A DNA stretch of 64,000 nt from Nephrocerus scutellatus (lineage: Eukaryota > Arthropoda > Insecta > Diptera > Pipunculidae). The stretch covers positions 57,128,920 to 57,192,919 of the forward strand of contig OX352765.1 in NCBI GenBank assembly GCA_947095585.1, given 5' to 3'. Shown piece by piece: positions 1 through 12,002 of the stretch. The position numbers and the translations under genes are program-made. Numbering within the stretch: position 1 is the first letter of the stretch; each line of letters starts with the position of its first letter. The notes beneath the pieces are model-generated. The model saw only the letters and a list, made by a program, of their open reading frames with translations, ran no database searches and was not told the origin of the DNA.

Positions 1-1639
1 ATACCTACTAATGAAGAAATTGTTTGTCGGGATAATCTGAAGGGCTTTCGAAAATCTTTATCAGAATATTTTAGTCGGAAATGTTTTGCTGAACGTTGAT
101 CACTCGATGAGTTAGAATCGTCAGATAATGATGTGTCGCTGGAGGATAAACTAATTAATAACATTGTTCGTCTTCTTCGTTGTTTATGTTATCAACAATG
201 AACAATACTCTAGAAAATAAGAAATGATTATTGTGAAGTAATATTTGACAAGTATTTATGAGATAAATGTTTATATCAATATCGAAAACTTATTTAAATA
301 TAGTGTTAAAATTCACAATATAATTATTACCTGAATTATTACACTTTCTTTGTCTTGGTTCATTTTATAAAAAACGTATATAAATAATTTTCTTTAATAA
401 ATTTAATTTATATTCTTCAAAAAATATCAAAAATGTAATTTTTTACGACAATTTTTTTTTTAGTTCGGTTATAATCGAGTTACTGAGTAGACGAGTTGCG
501 TTGCGTAGTGCGTGTTTCCAAGTATTAAAAGTTACTTTTTAAAAAAAATGTTTGACTGAAGTCAATGGTTGATGGTCGCTTGTCGATTATTAATTAAAAT
601 ATTTTCAAAAAAATTAGTGATTGATTTGAAAAAACAGCTTTAAAAGTGGCAAATACAAAACACGTGTTTACTAACACGAAGTATTAACATATGTATATAT
701 GTTTGTACTTAGAGCATAACCATAAAAGCCGATTGTAAGAAAAAGTGTGGTGCATAAGCAAAATGATAGTGAGAAAATTGAGTTCAAAGAAAACTTACTT
801 CTTAAAAAAGCAGAGTCGATTTCTGAGGTGAAATATAAACGCTGTAAAAAAAAATAAAAATTGGAAAAACCAAAACTGTGGGTTAAAACAATAGTATTGA
901 AGACTTAAAAGAAGAGATAGCAACTCTTAAAAACGAATAAAAAACTAAATCAATATGAAAGTATGAATTTGAATGAGAGCCAAAATAAGTATTTGCTATT
1001 GTCGATTGATCAGGATAATATGGTAACAAACGACGATGACAACGATTTGAACGAAAGCAATTCTCTTTTGCATTTGCTAACAAAAAAGTCAGAAGCTAAT
1101 ACACAGGAGAAAATTCAAAACCATCTGTAAATAAAGCTGTTAATAACAATGAGAAAATAGTTATTAGAACAAAAAAGATAAAGATTCCAGTAATTGTTGT
1201 AAGTGGACAAGATATTAAAAATGTAAAAAAAAGTATTAAAAAATCATCTTAACATAATGGAGTTCTAACTTAAAATGTTAAAAAACAACAAAGTTTTAGT
1301 GCAAACATACAGTTTAAATTGATATAAGCAGGTTAAAGATTCACAAGAAGAAATAAAGTGCGAATTTTATACGTTCACACCCAGTAGTGAAAAGTTAATT
1401 TAAATAATGTTAAAGGGCCTTGTTCGTCTGAAGACCCTGAAAGTACCTATACTCATTGAGTTGGAGATCTTAAACTTAGAAAATCTCATATTTAATAAAG
1501 TAATTCGACTCAAAACACGCTACCCGGAAAGAAAGAAAAAACCGCTCCCAATATAATTTAGTGCAAACTGCCCCAAATAGAGAAAAATTGTTAGTATCCG
1601 TAGTTTAAATTATCAAAGAGTTTTTTGGGATAATTTAAA
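1..1639. other. AT-rich region without a recognisable gene
   Basis: AT-rich DNA with many stops in all frames. A short plus-strand reading frame at about 1-200 (reading TNEEIVCRDNLKGF) is not recognised. From about 960 the plus strand gives patches of acidic, asparagine-rich sequence that may be the decayed N-terminal part of the LINE gag whose zinc knuckles follow at 1640. No start, promoter or RNA gene could be supported. Confidence 0.4.
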
Positions 1640-1844
1640 AAAATCCGATGGGGTTCAATGCCATCGATGCCAACAGTTAGGCCATACTGCATTTTATTGC
1701 AGAATGCTGTACCGATGTGTCAAGTGCAGCCAAAACCATCCTATTGGTCTTTGTGAAATAATTCCATATGACGAAGGGGGAAAAACCAAATTGTGTTGTG
1801 CTTTATGTGGTGGCAAGCACCCTTCTTATTATAAAGGATGCTCT
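1640..1844 (+). pseudogene. LINE gag-like CCHC zinc-knuckle remnant, left half
   Basis: The plus strand encodes a run of CCHC-type knuckles: CHRCQQLGHTAFYC, then CVKCSQNHPIGLC, then CALCGGKHPSYYKGC. This spacing is typical of ORF1 (gag-like, RNA-binding) proteins of the jockey superfamily of LINEs. The frame is broken upstream by stops and cut at YKGC by a minus-strand jockey element; it resumes at 6235 after the target duplication. The element name cannot be resolved; I only claim a jockey-type gag. Confidence 0.7.
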
Positions 1845-2127
1845 TTTTTTTTTTTTTTAGATTAAGATATTTTGTTAAACATTTAGATATTATACAATTT
1901 TGACTTAAAAACTAAACTTATAACTATTATTATTAAGTGTCGGCTCAACAATAGGGGCCCGACGTATTTATATTGTCTTTTTTTTGTATTGCTTATTATT
2001 AAACAATATTATTTACTACTTAATCTACTACCTGTTTATTTTTAAAGCAATTTAATTTTAAACGATAAATTTTAAAATAAAATAAAAATGAAGAATAATA
2101 TTAAAGGGGGTATAAACAGGGCGATCT

Positions 2128-3956
2128 TCAGCCTCTGTAATATTGGTTGCCCGCCTTCTCGTAGAAGGAGACGTCTTGATTGTTAAAGATGTCATCGAAT
2201 CTAGCATCAGTGAATCCTCTTATGTGTATGTACCGGTGACTTGGCTCGATTTCCTCGATTCGCAGTCCTTGCATCTCAGGACTTGGATGTGTTTCCAATG
2301 CGTCGACGAATTTCCTCGCCATTCGGAACAAGTGGTCAGTTATTGGCAGCAGACCTGCTGCTTCGTATAGTTTTGTATTCGACACAAACTTATAGCTGTT
2401 TGTCACCCTCCAGAGTCCTGTACAGATCCTTAGTACCTTCCTTTCAAATAGGGAGATCTTCTTCATCGTTGTTGGTGAGACGGTGAACCATATGGAGTAG
2501 CCATAGGTTATCACTGGCCTGATGAGTTGCTTGTAGATAAGCAGCCTGGTGTTGTTGGACAGACCGTTTCGTCTTTTAAGTAGCGGGTGCACCAAATGAA
2601 GAGCGTAGTTCGCTTTTTTCATTGTTTTGTCGATGTGAGAGTTAAACTTGAGCCTCTCAGTAAAGTTGATTCCCAGGTACTTAGTCTCTGACTTGGTGTT
2701 TATTGTTGTGTTATCCGGAAGGGTGATTTTTAAGGCTCTGCACCGGCTTGCGATTTTTCTTATCCTTGTTTCGGTTGCTGGTACTCGAAAGCAGATGAGT
2801 TCCGTTTTATTGGCGTTGATCTTTAGTCCCCACTTCAGGTAGTAGTCCCAAAGATTTCTGAGGTGTTCCTCCACTCTTCGGGCAGCTATCTCGGGAGAGC
2901 GGGAAACTGCATACGTTATGGAGTCATCCGCGAAGAGCATAGTCCTTGTTCCGGCTGTGTTTGTGGGTTGATCCGCCGTGAAGATGCTATACAGGACTGG
3001 TCCAAGTCTGGAACCTTGAGGAACTCCGGCTTTGATCCTTTTCCTTGTCGATGGGCGGTCGTACACCTGTACAAAGAAGACCCTGTTAAAAAGAAAATTT
3101 TTAATTATTTTTACAATATAATTGGGGAAACCAAAACTAATAAGCTTGTACAGTAGCCCGTTTATCCAGACACTATCGAAAGCTTTTTCGATGTCTAGCA
3201 AGCAGGCCACTGTACTACTTTTGACGTTCAGTCCTTTAGTGATGTCACTGTGAAGCTTCAGCAGAGGGTGCAGCGTAGAGTACTTCTCTCGGAAACCGTA
3301 CTGAAAGGAAGGAATAAGATTTCTTTCCGTACAAAACGTATTGATCTTTTTACGGATCAATGATTCCAATACTTTACTGATACAACACAGTAGAGCTATT
3401 GGACGGTAACCAGTTACGCTGGAGCGGTCAGTTTTCTTGGGTACTGGTACTACCTTGGCCACCTTCCAGTTGTCCGGAAAGTAGCCATTGTTTAGGCAAT
3501 TGTTGAAAATGATGGTTAACATCAAAATTGCCATACCCGGTAACTTTTTAAGCAAAAAGTTAGAAATCCCATCTGTGCCTGATGATTTTTTTGAGTTTCC
3601 ACTCATAATCAAATCATTGATAACAGCTGTTCCGGTAAACATATCGACGTCTACGGGTGCTTGGCGCGATTTTCTTCACTGAACTGCACTATAGTATTTC
3701 CTGGAGAAGTGGTGTCTTCCACAAGACTTTCAACCTCTTCCAAGAAATCTGGAAGATGCGTTGGTGGTCGGTCCGTAAAGCTCCTTTCAAAATGGCAGGC
3801 AAAGGCTTCCGCTTTCTCAGCAGCGCTGGATACAGTTCGATCTTCAATGGTGATAATCTCTGGAATGGAAATACGCTTCCCAACCAGAGAGTTCAGCTTC
3901 CTAAAAGCATCAGGGCCTGGTTTGATGTCCTGGAGCCGTTTGGTCAGTTCATCTTC
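2128..3956 (-). pseudogene. Jockey ORF2 reverse transcriptase, long open fragment
   Basis: The reverse transcriptase part of jockey copy 1. A 504-codon open frame covers 3642-2128. Visible motifs in order: KKSSGTDGISNFLLK, a GYRPIALLCCISKVLE motif, QYGFREKYST, a DIEKAFDSVW motif (A), AGVPQGS (B) and the catalytic FADDS motif (C). A thumb and C-terminal region ends in NQYYRG. Upstream (3956-3643) the same protein continues but a stop created by a small indel near 3655 breaks it; copy 2 reads through the corresponding site. It lacks an intact endonuclease in the same copy, so it is not an active element, although the RT fragment itself looks little damaged. Confidence 0.9.
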
Positions 3957-4814
3957 CTAAAACCTCCGCACAGCTTGACGACACATGTTAACTGTACAAC
4001 GCAGTTGCGAAAGTACAGACAGGTATTCGTCGTTGACTGTGTTAAGTGTCCTATTGAAGATTCTCTGAAGGCGTTTCCTAAGCCGTTGCTTGTGAGCATA
4101 TATGGCCTGTATATGCTCAGGCAAGTGTTGGAAGCGATCCCTGCTAGTGCGAATTGTTTTCTGCCGATTAATGGCTGAATTCACTGTAATCTCAAAATTT
4201 CTGATAGCATCATCAATTTCTGTATTCTCCAGATTTCTGCAAGCCGCTGGAATAGGAAGTTCAGCTTCAACTTCTGATCTAAACCGGTTCCAGTTTATTT
4301 TCTTAAAGTTGATGTGAAGTTCAGGTGTTGGGGTGACTTGCACAATTCGCTGGTTCAGCCTCACTCGAAGCTCTATGGCCATATGATCCGAGTCGCTATC
4401 ATGCGCCAAGCAGGAATAATTTCTTAATTCTGGGAGAATATTTAAGAAATTTGTGGTTGCCAGAAAGAAATCCAGAGTTGACGGTGTCCGAGGGTACGTC
4501 TTCCGGGGCTGTGAAACTATAGCCATCGTGTGCTGATGCGGATTTGAGTCCATTCAGTCTGTAATGGCCCTTCCTTTGTGATTGCACACTTCGTCCTGCC
4601 ATCGAGTATGTCTTGCATTAAAATCACCTCCAACAACACAGTATGTGTGTCTAGAGGAGGTGTTGCAGACAGTTTGCAAATCCCGTTGGATGTCTTCCCT
4701 CGTTGCGTTACAGTGATTGTACACCGATATCACCACCAGTGTGATACGCCTAGCTAACGAATAAATGGAATTCACATTATATGAGAATATACTTATCCTG
4801 CTTATTGTGAACAT
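3957..4814 (-). pseudogene. Jockey ORF2 endonuclease domain (partly deleted)
   Basis: An APE-type endonuclease remnant. The start overlaps the end of ORF1 (MFTISRISIFSYNVNSI), the usual jockey arrangement. It then jumps directly into the later part of the domain (VISVYNHC, then GGDFNARHTRWQDE, with the conserved GDFNAHH-like site), so the N-terminal half of the endonuclease, including the first catalytic residues, is missing. A frameshift near 4554 moves the frame before the continuation to 3957. The enzyme would nick the target DNA for target-primed reverse transcription; here it cannot work. Confidence 0.82.
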
Positions 4815-6219
4815 AATTCACAAATAAGTCGACCCAAAACGGTTGTTTTGGACCTGTCATCAAGACTGCTATAATTAGCAGGCACGACTTCTCTTGCCTT
4901 CTGTAAAATTGTAAAGAGGTCAGCTCCAAAAAGCCTTTCCGTATCGTCGAAGATGTTGGCTTTTCCGGTAGATGGTACAGGTTTAACGGCTGGTTTTTTT
5001 ATTGGTTTGCTGTTTGATGCGGCATGGCTGCTTGTTAGAGGCTTGCTGATCGTTGCTGGCTTGCTGGAAGTCCCCATAGCAGCTATACTAGCAAAACTTA
5101 CTCCCTTTACTATGGCTTTTGAAGCAGACATCTGGGCGAATTTATGTTGTTCCTTCTTCTTTTGTGCGGTTTTAAGCTTTTCAGCCATCTTTTCCTTATA
5201 TTTTGGACATCCTTTATAGTTAGCAGGATGTCCATTTTTCTGGCAGTTTGTGCAGAAAACGTTGTCGTCTTTTATATTGTCTGCATTTCTTGGGCATTGG
5301 CCAGGCAAGTGCTCATCTTTGCACTTGACGCATCTGTATTTCATGCCGCAATTACTTGCGACATGTCCAAATTTTTGGCAGTTTCTGCATTGAGTAATGC
5401 CCGCCGATTTTAGTTTTTCCCAATGCACCAACTGGTTAAAAAGGAGGGTTTTTGAGCAAACTGCCGCTTTATCGCAGTTCTTCTCTAGCTCAACAATGAA
5501 ATGATTAAATTTCTTGTCAGTCCTTTGAGATTTGAAGGGTTTCACCACTATTACAGGGACACCCTCTGTCGTCAACGCTTCCTTGATATCTTCAGCATCA
5601 AAGGAGTGGTGAATACCTTTTAGGACCAACATTTCTTTCCTGTCCTCCTTTGCAGTATAAGTGTTAAATTCAGTCTTTCCCGATTGTAGGAAAGACCGAA
5701 TTAGCTGATGGCCATTGCTTTTTCATGGCCGTAACGACTGATTTGTTGCTGTTGATGTTGCGAATCCTGCAACTAATGTTGGCGCTCTTTGTGAACTTTG
5801 ATAGTTCAGCGACGTTTAGTCTGAAGCAGACTATTGGCGGCATGGCAAAAAGTTTTGCTGTTGGTCCCGTAGTTTGGGATTTTTGGCTTGATGGAGCGAC
5901 TGGTGGTGGTGCCTTCTTATTTGAGACCTTTTGGGACTCTTTTGGTAAAGCTGTTTTATCAACAGCAATTTTTTTAACAACAACAGCCACTCCAGGAGAA
6001 GATGATGTTGGTGGCGATGATGGTCTGGAATTTCCAGACAACCTCCTTTTTTTTGCCTTTGCGGGCAAACGGAGAACACCAAGCTTTGCGACTGTCTTCG
6101 TCGCTGGAGTTATCCTCTCCACCACTGCTGGATTCGGGCACTTCAGTATCCGATTCCTCGACAACGCTCATGGTTTCCTCCTCTGAAGTCGCTGAATCGC
6201 ACAGCTGGTTCACTTCATC
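4802..6219 (-). pseudogene. Jockey ORF1, gag-like zinc-knuckle protein (broken)
   Basis: ORF1 of jockey copy 1, read right to left in at least three frames. It starts with an acidic serine/glutamate-rich segment (DEVNQLCDSATSEEETM), then a lysine/proline-rich linker, then a domain starting near ICFRLNVAELSKFTKSANIS that resembles the RNA-binding region of LINE ORF1 proteins. It ends with zinc knuckles (CRNCQKFGHVASNC, CVKCKDEHLPGQC, CTNCQKNGHPANYKGC). The 276-codon C-terminal piece (5632-4802) is open; frameshifts lie near 6000 and 5650. The real start codon is absent because of 5' truncation; the ATG near 6240 lies in the flanking target duplication. The protein would package element RNA. 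Confidence 0.88.
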
Positions 6220-6234
6220 TATAAAGGATGCTCT

Positions 6235-6440
6235 GTTCATATTGAATGGATGCCACGAAGGCAGTTAAGAGCTCAAAAGAAAATTGAAAGAACTAGTTTT
6301 CAATATAGAACATTAAATAATTTTGTTAATAAAAATTTTCATATGCCGATAATTTTAGGGAAAGACCAGTTGTTTATAACAAAAATAACGCGAATCGAAA
6401 CAGTAATAATCTTAGTTGTAATAATATTTTATTATAATTA
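6235..6440 (+). pseudogene. LINE gag-like remnant, right half
   Basis: Continuation of the plus-strand gag remnant of 1640-1844 after the jockey insertion. After the duplicated YKGC codons the frame reads VHIEWMPRRQLRAQKK and stays open for about 65 codons. The basic tail after the last knuckle fits a LINE ORF1 C-terminus. Identification rests on continuity across the target duplication. Confidence 0.55.
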
Positions 6441-7576
6441 GAATTAAAAATTCTATTAAGGCAGTTTCTCTAACATCATTCTCGAAAAGGTCTAAGAAGA
6501 GCAAATAAAACGAATCGATTTTATTTTTGATATTACCAACTGCTCTGGAAAATGAACAGAAATATAATTAATGTTATGTTAAGTCATTTAAAATGTGTGG
6601 AAGTTAACACAATTTCAATGATTTTGTAACTACCGCCTTCGTCGACGATCATTACAATTATTCAGTGCGAGTTTCACTGTACTTGAAATTAGATTCATCG
6701 TGTAAACGCAATAAACACGATATGGGCTTTTACTCACCATTAAGTAGGCAGAACTGTCATGGTGTTGAGTTTTTTTGAGTGAGTTGTCGTGGCGAGGTTT
6801 GGGTTGGTTTTTTTTTTGGCTTTTTCCGGTGAGTGCGGTTAGCTAAAAAGTTGTCCGAGCGTGTTTTGCACATCTAAAAAGTTAATCGTGAATTTATCCA
6901 CGTTATTATTGTAGTTAATTTACAACCACTAATTTACCTCGGTGATAATTGTCGTTTAGAACAAATGTTAACAAACAAAAATACTTTCTGTCCATCGTTT
7001 CTCGTTTTCGCTCCCTTTGCGTGCGTGCATGCGCATCTTATAAGAATTAACATCGTGTATGGAAATAACGACGTACACGACGTCAACAGTTAATGCTAAA
7101 CACTTTTTTGTTAAGTAAATCACCGAACTAACAGTGTGTGTATGGTGTAGACCAACGAGCCAGAGGAAAATCATACGGTTCCCTTTTTCGGACGACGCCG
7201 CTGCCGCTGCTGCTAGACAACAACAGCTGAACAACCCGAATCGGCTTCAGCTTGTCGGATGGTTGCCCTGTCTTATTTGCTTTTGCGGTCAGCTTTACAA
7301 TATTACAACGAAAATATGTATGTAACAGAAACGAAAACTTAAAGCGGTCATCAGGCTTGTTCGTGTCGCCAGAGTAAGCAAGCAAAGTATAGCATGTCAA
7401 CAACGCCATTAAGCCTCAAAAATAGCTTGAATTTTGTGTGTAAATGAGCCAGAGTATATACGTACGTAAACCTTTGTGCTAAAATCTCGGATAAACAGTT
7501 TTGAAAAGCGTGGCAGCCTTTATATGCAAAGTTCTCGAAATTGCGAAAAGACGACTGCGAACAGCAAATGCTGCAT
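6441..7576. other. Unassigned region
   Basis: No open frame with a recognisable domain. Several poly-T runs and mixed composition. The first part may still belong to the decayed LINE. The minus-strand open frame at 7128-7409 lacks any domain or family resemblance that I can name. Confidence 0.3.
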
Positions 7577-7763
7577 TATCGAGTTGTGTTTTTTTTCCGC
7601 TATCAAAACCACGCTGGAAATGTTTGGTTAATTTCCCATACTCTAAATTGGTAAATTGCAAATGAAAAGTTGGAGGAGCGACCAGACTACATTTTTTTGC
7701 GACTTTGAGGTTATCTGTGCAACAAAGTTCCAATCGTAAGTCTGACAACCGATGGTACAGTAC
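7577..7763 (+). repeat. Dispersed repeat copy, left of the long-LTR Gypsy element
   Basis: About 185 bp containing TATCAAAACCACGCT and GTTGGAGGAGCGACCAGA. The same sequence, at roughly 80-85 percent by eye, occurs in direct orientation at about 20335-20510 on the other side of the LTR retrotransposon. It is too long and too diverged to be a target duplication. It is probably an independent repeat family or an old duplication. Confidence 0.65.
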
Positions 7764-7777
7764 ATGCCGTAAGAATC

Positions 7778-10700
7778 TATTACGTCCACGTACAACACAT
7801 CGTCACGTCCATGTCCTCATCCAACACAAAAACAAATTTAAATACATATAGGTAACAATCAAAAATCACTTACTCAATTGTCATGCCAAGTGACGTCGAC
7901 GCCAACTCAGACATCGATTCCACTGCATTAACATGTCAACGCCGAATTCCCAGAACCTGAAAATAAAAAAGGAAGGAACCAGAGCAGAAGGCATGTCCTC
8001 CAAAATAATAAAGCCCACTAACCTGTTGTTTTGTGCGACAGCTCACAGAGTCCCATGATCTAAAAAATGCAAATAAACTGCATTTGTTTTCCCTAATCCT
8101 AGTTATCCTGTAGACTAGCGGCGGATCTTTCCCCTAGTCTATCTGACACAATACACTTTAATTCACACGCGACGTTATTTACGAACTAATTTTATATAAA
8201 AATACAAATAAAACAAACAATTACAAATTACAAAAAAAAAACAAAGTAGTTTTGACAAATACATTGCAATTATGAATAAAAGAAAACACAAAAGACACCC
8301 CACCGAGATTGACAACTAGATATATTATTGACCGATATCTGTCAATTGACATCTTGACAAATATCGGCCGCAAAAAATGGACTAGAGTGATTGTGGTGGA
8401 AAGGTTTTTTTAGATGAAATGACAAATGCTCCATTTCACACAGATGGTGGTGGGGAAGCAAAAGAGACAAAATATATGTGGGGGTAAAGTTGGTTTGAGG
8501 GTTCGCACATTAATTGTAGGTGTTAAATGTATGATATTCGTGTGTTATGTTGTTAGTAAATGTGACTAAAATTTAAAAAAGGACGGGATGATGGAATTGG
8601 TTTCCACAAGAGACAAACAAAGATAGAATGTCTATTTTAGGGGAAAGAAATTTAGGCGCCAAACTTTTAATAAAATCAGATAGCGATTTTGGGACGGCCG
8701 ATGAAAAGGACAAAGATGTAATAAAGATAAAAGGGTATAGTAACTGACGTAAAGAAAGAGGAAAGCAAGAGGAATTCTTTTTCTAGAAGGTTCGGAAAAA
8801 AGAAAGGGTTTCTTTATGCGGAGACAGAATTTTTAGCGGCAGTTGGGAATTTATCATCAAGAGATTCGTGTCAAAGACTAGTACTGAGACTATTTCCTTT
8901 TTTTTTTGTAAAATCGAAAGCAAAGGCTGCAGATGTATATACAAGAAAATGAAGTTGAAGTTAAAGATTTTAAAATGTAAAAAAATTGTGAAGTGGAAGA
9001 TCGAACTTTGAGTAAAAGTGGTAACGCCATCTTTATAGTGAAAGAGCACAAATGCGCTAATCGTTCATACCTTTTTTTTTATAAAGATTTAAGACAAAAT
9101 CAAAATTTCTATTAGTGGAAAAACTCCATTTTGTTAAAACAAAAATTAAAAAAAGTGCGAGTACACAAAAATCAATTTTTAAAAGTTTCTTTCTATAATA
9201 CATGTAAAGATTATGAAGTACGAGGGCGCCAACAATTATTAGAAAACGGCGAGTTAAACAAGTGGAATTAGAACCTAAAATTACCAAGTTTTAAAAAGTC
9301 TATGCAGAGACAAAGTGTGCAGAAATTGTTCAAAAAGGGCGCCATAATTACAACAAAGAAATTCGCAATAGAAAAAAAAAGTGCGAACGCAGTTTACAAG
9401 AGCGAGAGTTACTTGGGACAAAAGCTCTCCAATTTGTTAAATATTCAATTTACGCTCATCGAGTCAGCGTCGCATCAGAGGCAAAAACCGAACTATTAAA
9501 GTGGATCGAGTTGTTCGAGTGCTCCTCAAACCGTGGACCGAGTTCTTTTCTAAATTAAAATTTGAGTTTTTTTTATTGATTTCTTGCTACCTTCTTGAGT
9601 TTTCTTTTGATATCAGTTTCATTCAAAATTGATTCTATTTTTGCTTTTCTGAGCTTTTTTTTTGATTGCTTCAGCTAATTTGAAATTGAGTTTTCTCTAC
9701 GTTTGAGTTTTTTTTATTCAAAGTAAAATCGAATTACTTACCTTTTTTTTTTTTGAGTTTTTTTATTATTCAATTTAAAACTGATTTTTTTTTACTTGCT
9801 GGAATTTTTTTTTATTGCATTCTATTTAAATTGAATCCTTTTGAGTATTTTTTATTGAATTTCCTTTTTGAAATATAGTTAGTGTAAACTGCGTTTAGTA
9901 GCAACCAAATTCTATCAACAAACTTTTCTACAGGTGATTCAACGATATCGTGCCGGCAGGATCTATTTGAACATGAAAAACACTCAAGTAAGTCTATTTA
10001 CATATACCTTTTATACACCCGTTGGCTACTACGAGCAGTATTTAGTAATTGATAATTCATTTTTTTTAAATTTTTGAGTTTTTTATTAAATTTCCTTTTT
10101 TTTTAATTTATCGTAATTTAATTGCACAAACAATAATTTGGCGTATCCTTCTGTTATAATTACAAATGAATTATAAATACTTTAAAAATATATAAAATTT
10201 TTTTACATTCCAATTAAATCTTAAAAATATATTCATATACTCTATTACTAAATATATTTCCATTATATTCTAAATTTAATTTTTACATACGTCATTCTAA
10301 TTTGAATTTTTTTTGAATAAAAAGTAACAAATGTATTTAAAAATTGAAAAGATAAATAGTTGAGTTCTTATTGCCGTTGCCCATTGGGTGGGAGGTATAA
10401 TTTCTTGTTGCTTTATATAATTTTTATTGATCCTCACCATGAGTGAGTAGATCAAGTTGGCTGTAGGTGTGTGGCTGGGATTGTTGATCCCAAGGTGATT
10501 TCTCTCAGCGCTTGTCTGATGACGACGTGACGGACCATGGACGATCGGATGAGGTCGACCTTTCCTTCATGATTTTATGAGGCCTCGGTTCTGGTGCAAT
10601 CAGAACATTCCTTTTAGATTTAATTAGCTATTAAGTGAAAAAGAAAATTTCCTAAAAGAAATCAAATTTTCTTTTGTTAATTTTAAAGTAATTTTAGTAT

Positions 10701-10981
10701 ATAATAATGTAGTTGTAAGTTTAGAATATAAAAGCAAAGAAAGGACCTGGCTGCACCGGGACTGAGGGACGGTATCCTTTATTCCCCTTTTGATTCCGAT
10801 TTTCCTTTTTTTTATTTTTTTTGATATAAGTTGACACGACAATTAAAATTTTTGTTCATGACGAGGTGTCACTGGTAAGTGACAAGGACCGCCCGTCCGA
10901 CGAGCTAAGCCGAGCAACCGCGAGCGTATCGCGACGTCCTTGCCAGTGGCAGAACCCCTATTGGGACCTCGCTCCATAACA
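7778..10981 (+). repeat. 5' LTR of the long-LTR Gypsy element (about 3.2 kb)
   Basis: Matches 17424-20187 nearly base for base over most of its length. It contains a T-rich block at about 9610-10095, with repeated GAGTTTTTT words, that is absent from the 3' LTR. Near its end lies a GC-rich stem-forming block (10850-10975). The open frame on the minus strand here (8783-9049) is found in both LTRs but has no recognisable domain and is treated as incidental. Confidence 0.88.
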
Positions 10982-10983
10982 AA

Positions 10984-11001
10984 TGGCGCCCAACGTTTTG
11001 G
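10984..11001 (+). promoter_or_regulatory. Primer binding site, tRNA-Lys type
   Basis: TGGCGCCCAACG starts two bases after the 5' LTR end. This is the complement of the 3' end of tRNA-Lys as used by many insect Gypsy-type elements and retroviruses. It primes minus-strand DNA synthesis. Confidence 0.8.
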
Positions 11002-12002
11002 CTTAGGCCATCGTTTCTTAAAGGATAGGAATTTCCGAAAGGAAGTTCCTGGCCTTTGACAAACGATGGCATACAGCTTTTTTTTTCTTTGTTTATCCTT
11101 TATATAAATTTTATAATTTTCTAAATTCTTATAATTTTTTTTAATTTTTAATAAATTTCCCATTTAATAACCCTTTTCACTTCCTTTTTTTGAAACTTTC
11201 ATAAGTCCTACTTTTAATTACCCATATTCCTATCCCAAAAATACCTTTTTAACAGGACAGAACAGGACAGAACCATTGGGACATCGGCTGCTCTTCGGGC
11301 GAGTTGACAAACCCAATTCGATGATTTTGAAAAATCTGGAATTTGGTGGTGCCAACTCGTTCGAGGACCAAAGCAGTCGATGTCAGTATTTGGTTGGGAC
11401 GGGAAAAATGAAGCCAGACTTCATTCGACTTGACCAACAAATAGACAGACACGCGATGGGGGTGTAGCGAGCAGCCGTCACCATCAGTACCCTGAGTACA
11501 GGTGAGCATGGGTTCGCTGCTCCCTTAGTCGAAAAGTAGAGGTTCTTCTTATTCTTGGCGGTTCGGCCTCGACACAAATGTTTCAAGGCAGTGCTTTGAG
11601 TTGCGATTCGCCGGAATAAGACGAAACCTCTACTGACGTTAAAGGACTTTTCACAAAATCATGCAGGAAACCGACAACGACTTGACTAACAAGACTAGGA
11701 CACACCTAATTTTAATCTGAGCGTTGAGGATCATCACGGGAGATCTACTCTATTCACACACCAGCCCGCTTCAATAAAAGAAGAATATATATATAAATAT
11801 ACATAAACCTTTTTGCATATATGCGAAATTTTACCCTATTTCTAACGGATACGATTTTGCGAAAGTTTTTGCAATTTTTGTTGAGTCGACTCTATAATTT
11901 CAACTTATTCACATTTTCTTTCCGCCTTTTTTCGAATTGAGCAACATTTTCATTTTTTTTGTTCAAAACTCATATTGAAATAAAATTAACTACAAGTGGG
12001 AA
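11002..12002 (+). other. Untranslated leader of the long-LTR Gypsy element
   Basis: About 1 kb between primer site and gag ATG, with no convincing ORF. It would carry packaging signals in such elements. A tandem ACAGGACAGA motif is seen near 11251-11271. Confidence 0.6.

Larger units (their letters stand above)
1845..6219 (-). mobile_element. Jockey-type non-LTR retrotransposon, copy 1 (minus strand)
   Basis: A minus-strand LINE. On the plus strand it begins with a T run (the poly-A tail) at about 1845-1858, followed by the 3' UTR (to about 2127), RT, endonuclease and gag-like ORF1. It is bounded by a 15-bp direct repeat, TATAAAGGATGCTCT, at 1830-1844 and 6220-6234, which is the target duplication. 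Compared with the plus-strand copy at 40115-43376, its 5' end starts within ORF1, so it is 5'-truncated by roughly 350 bp. It is inserted in another LINE's gag remnant. The coding regions carry frameshifts and an endonuclease deletion, so it is non-autonomous. Confidence 0.93.

Noticed and set aside
7128..7409. Minus-strand 93-codon ORF
   Set aside because: No family resemblance, overlaps an equally long plus-strand frame, and no splice or promoter context.
8783..9049. Minus-strand ORF present in both long LTRs (also 18438-18719)
   Set aside because: Its duplication is explained by the LTR pair; the two versions differ by a frameshift-like insertion and show no domain.
11249..11586. Overlapping ORFs on both strands in the Gypsy leader
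   Set aside because: Non-coding leader with balanced composition; frames on both strands are of similar length and none has a domain.
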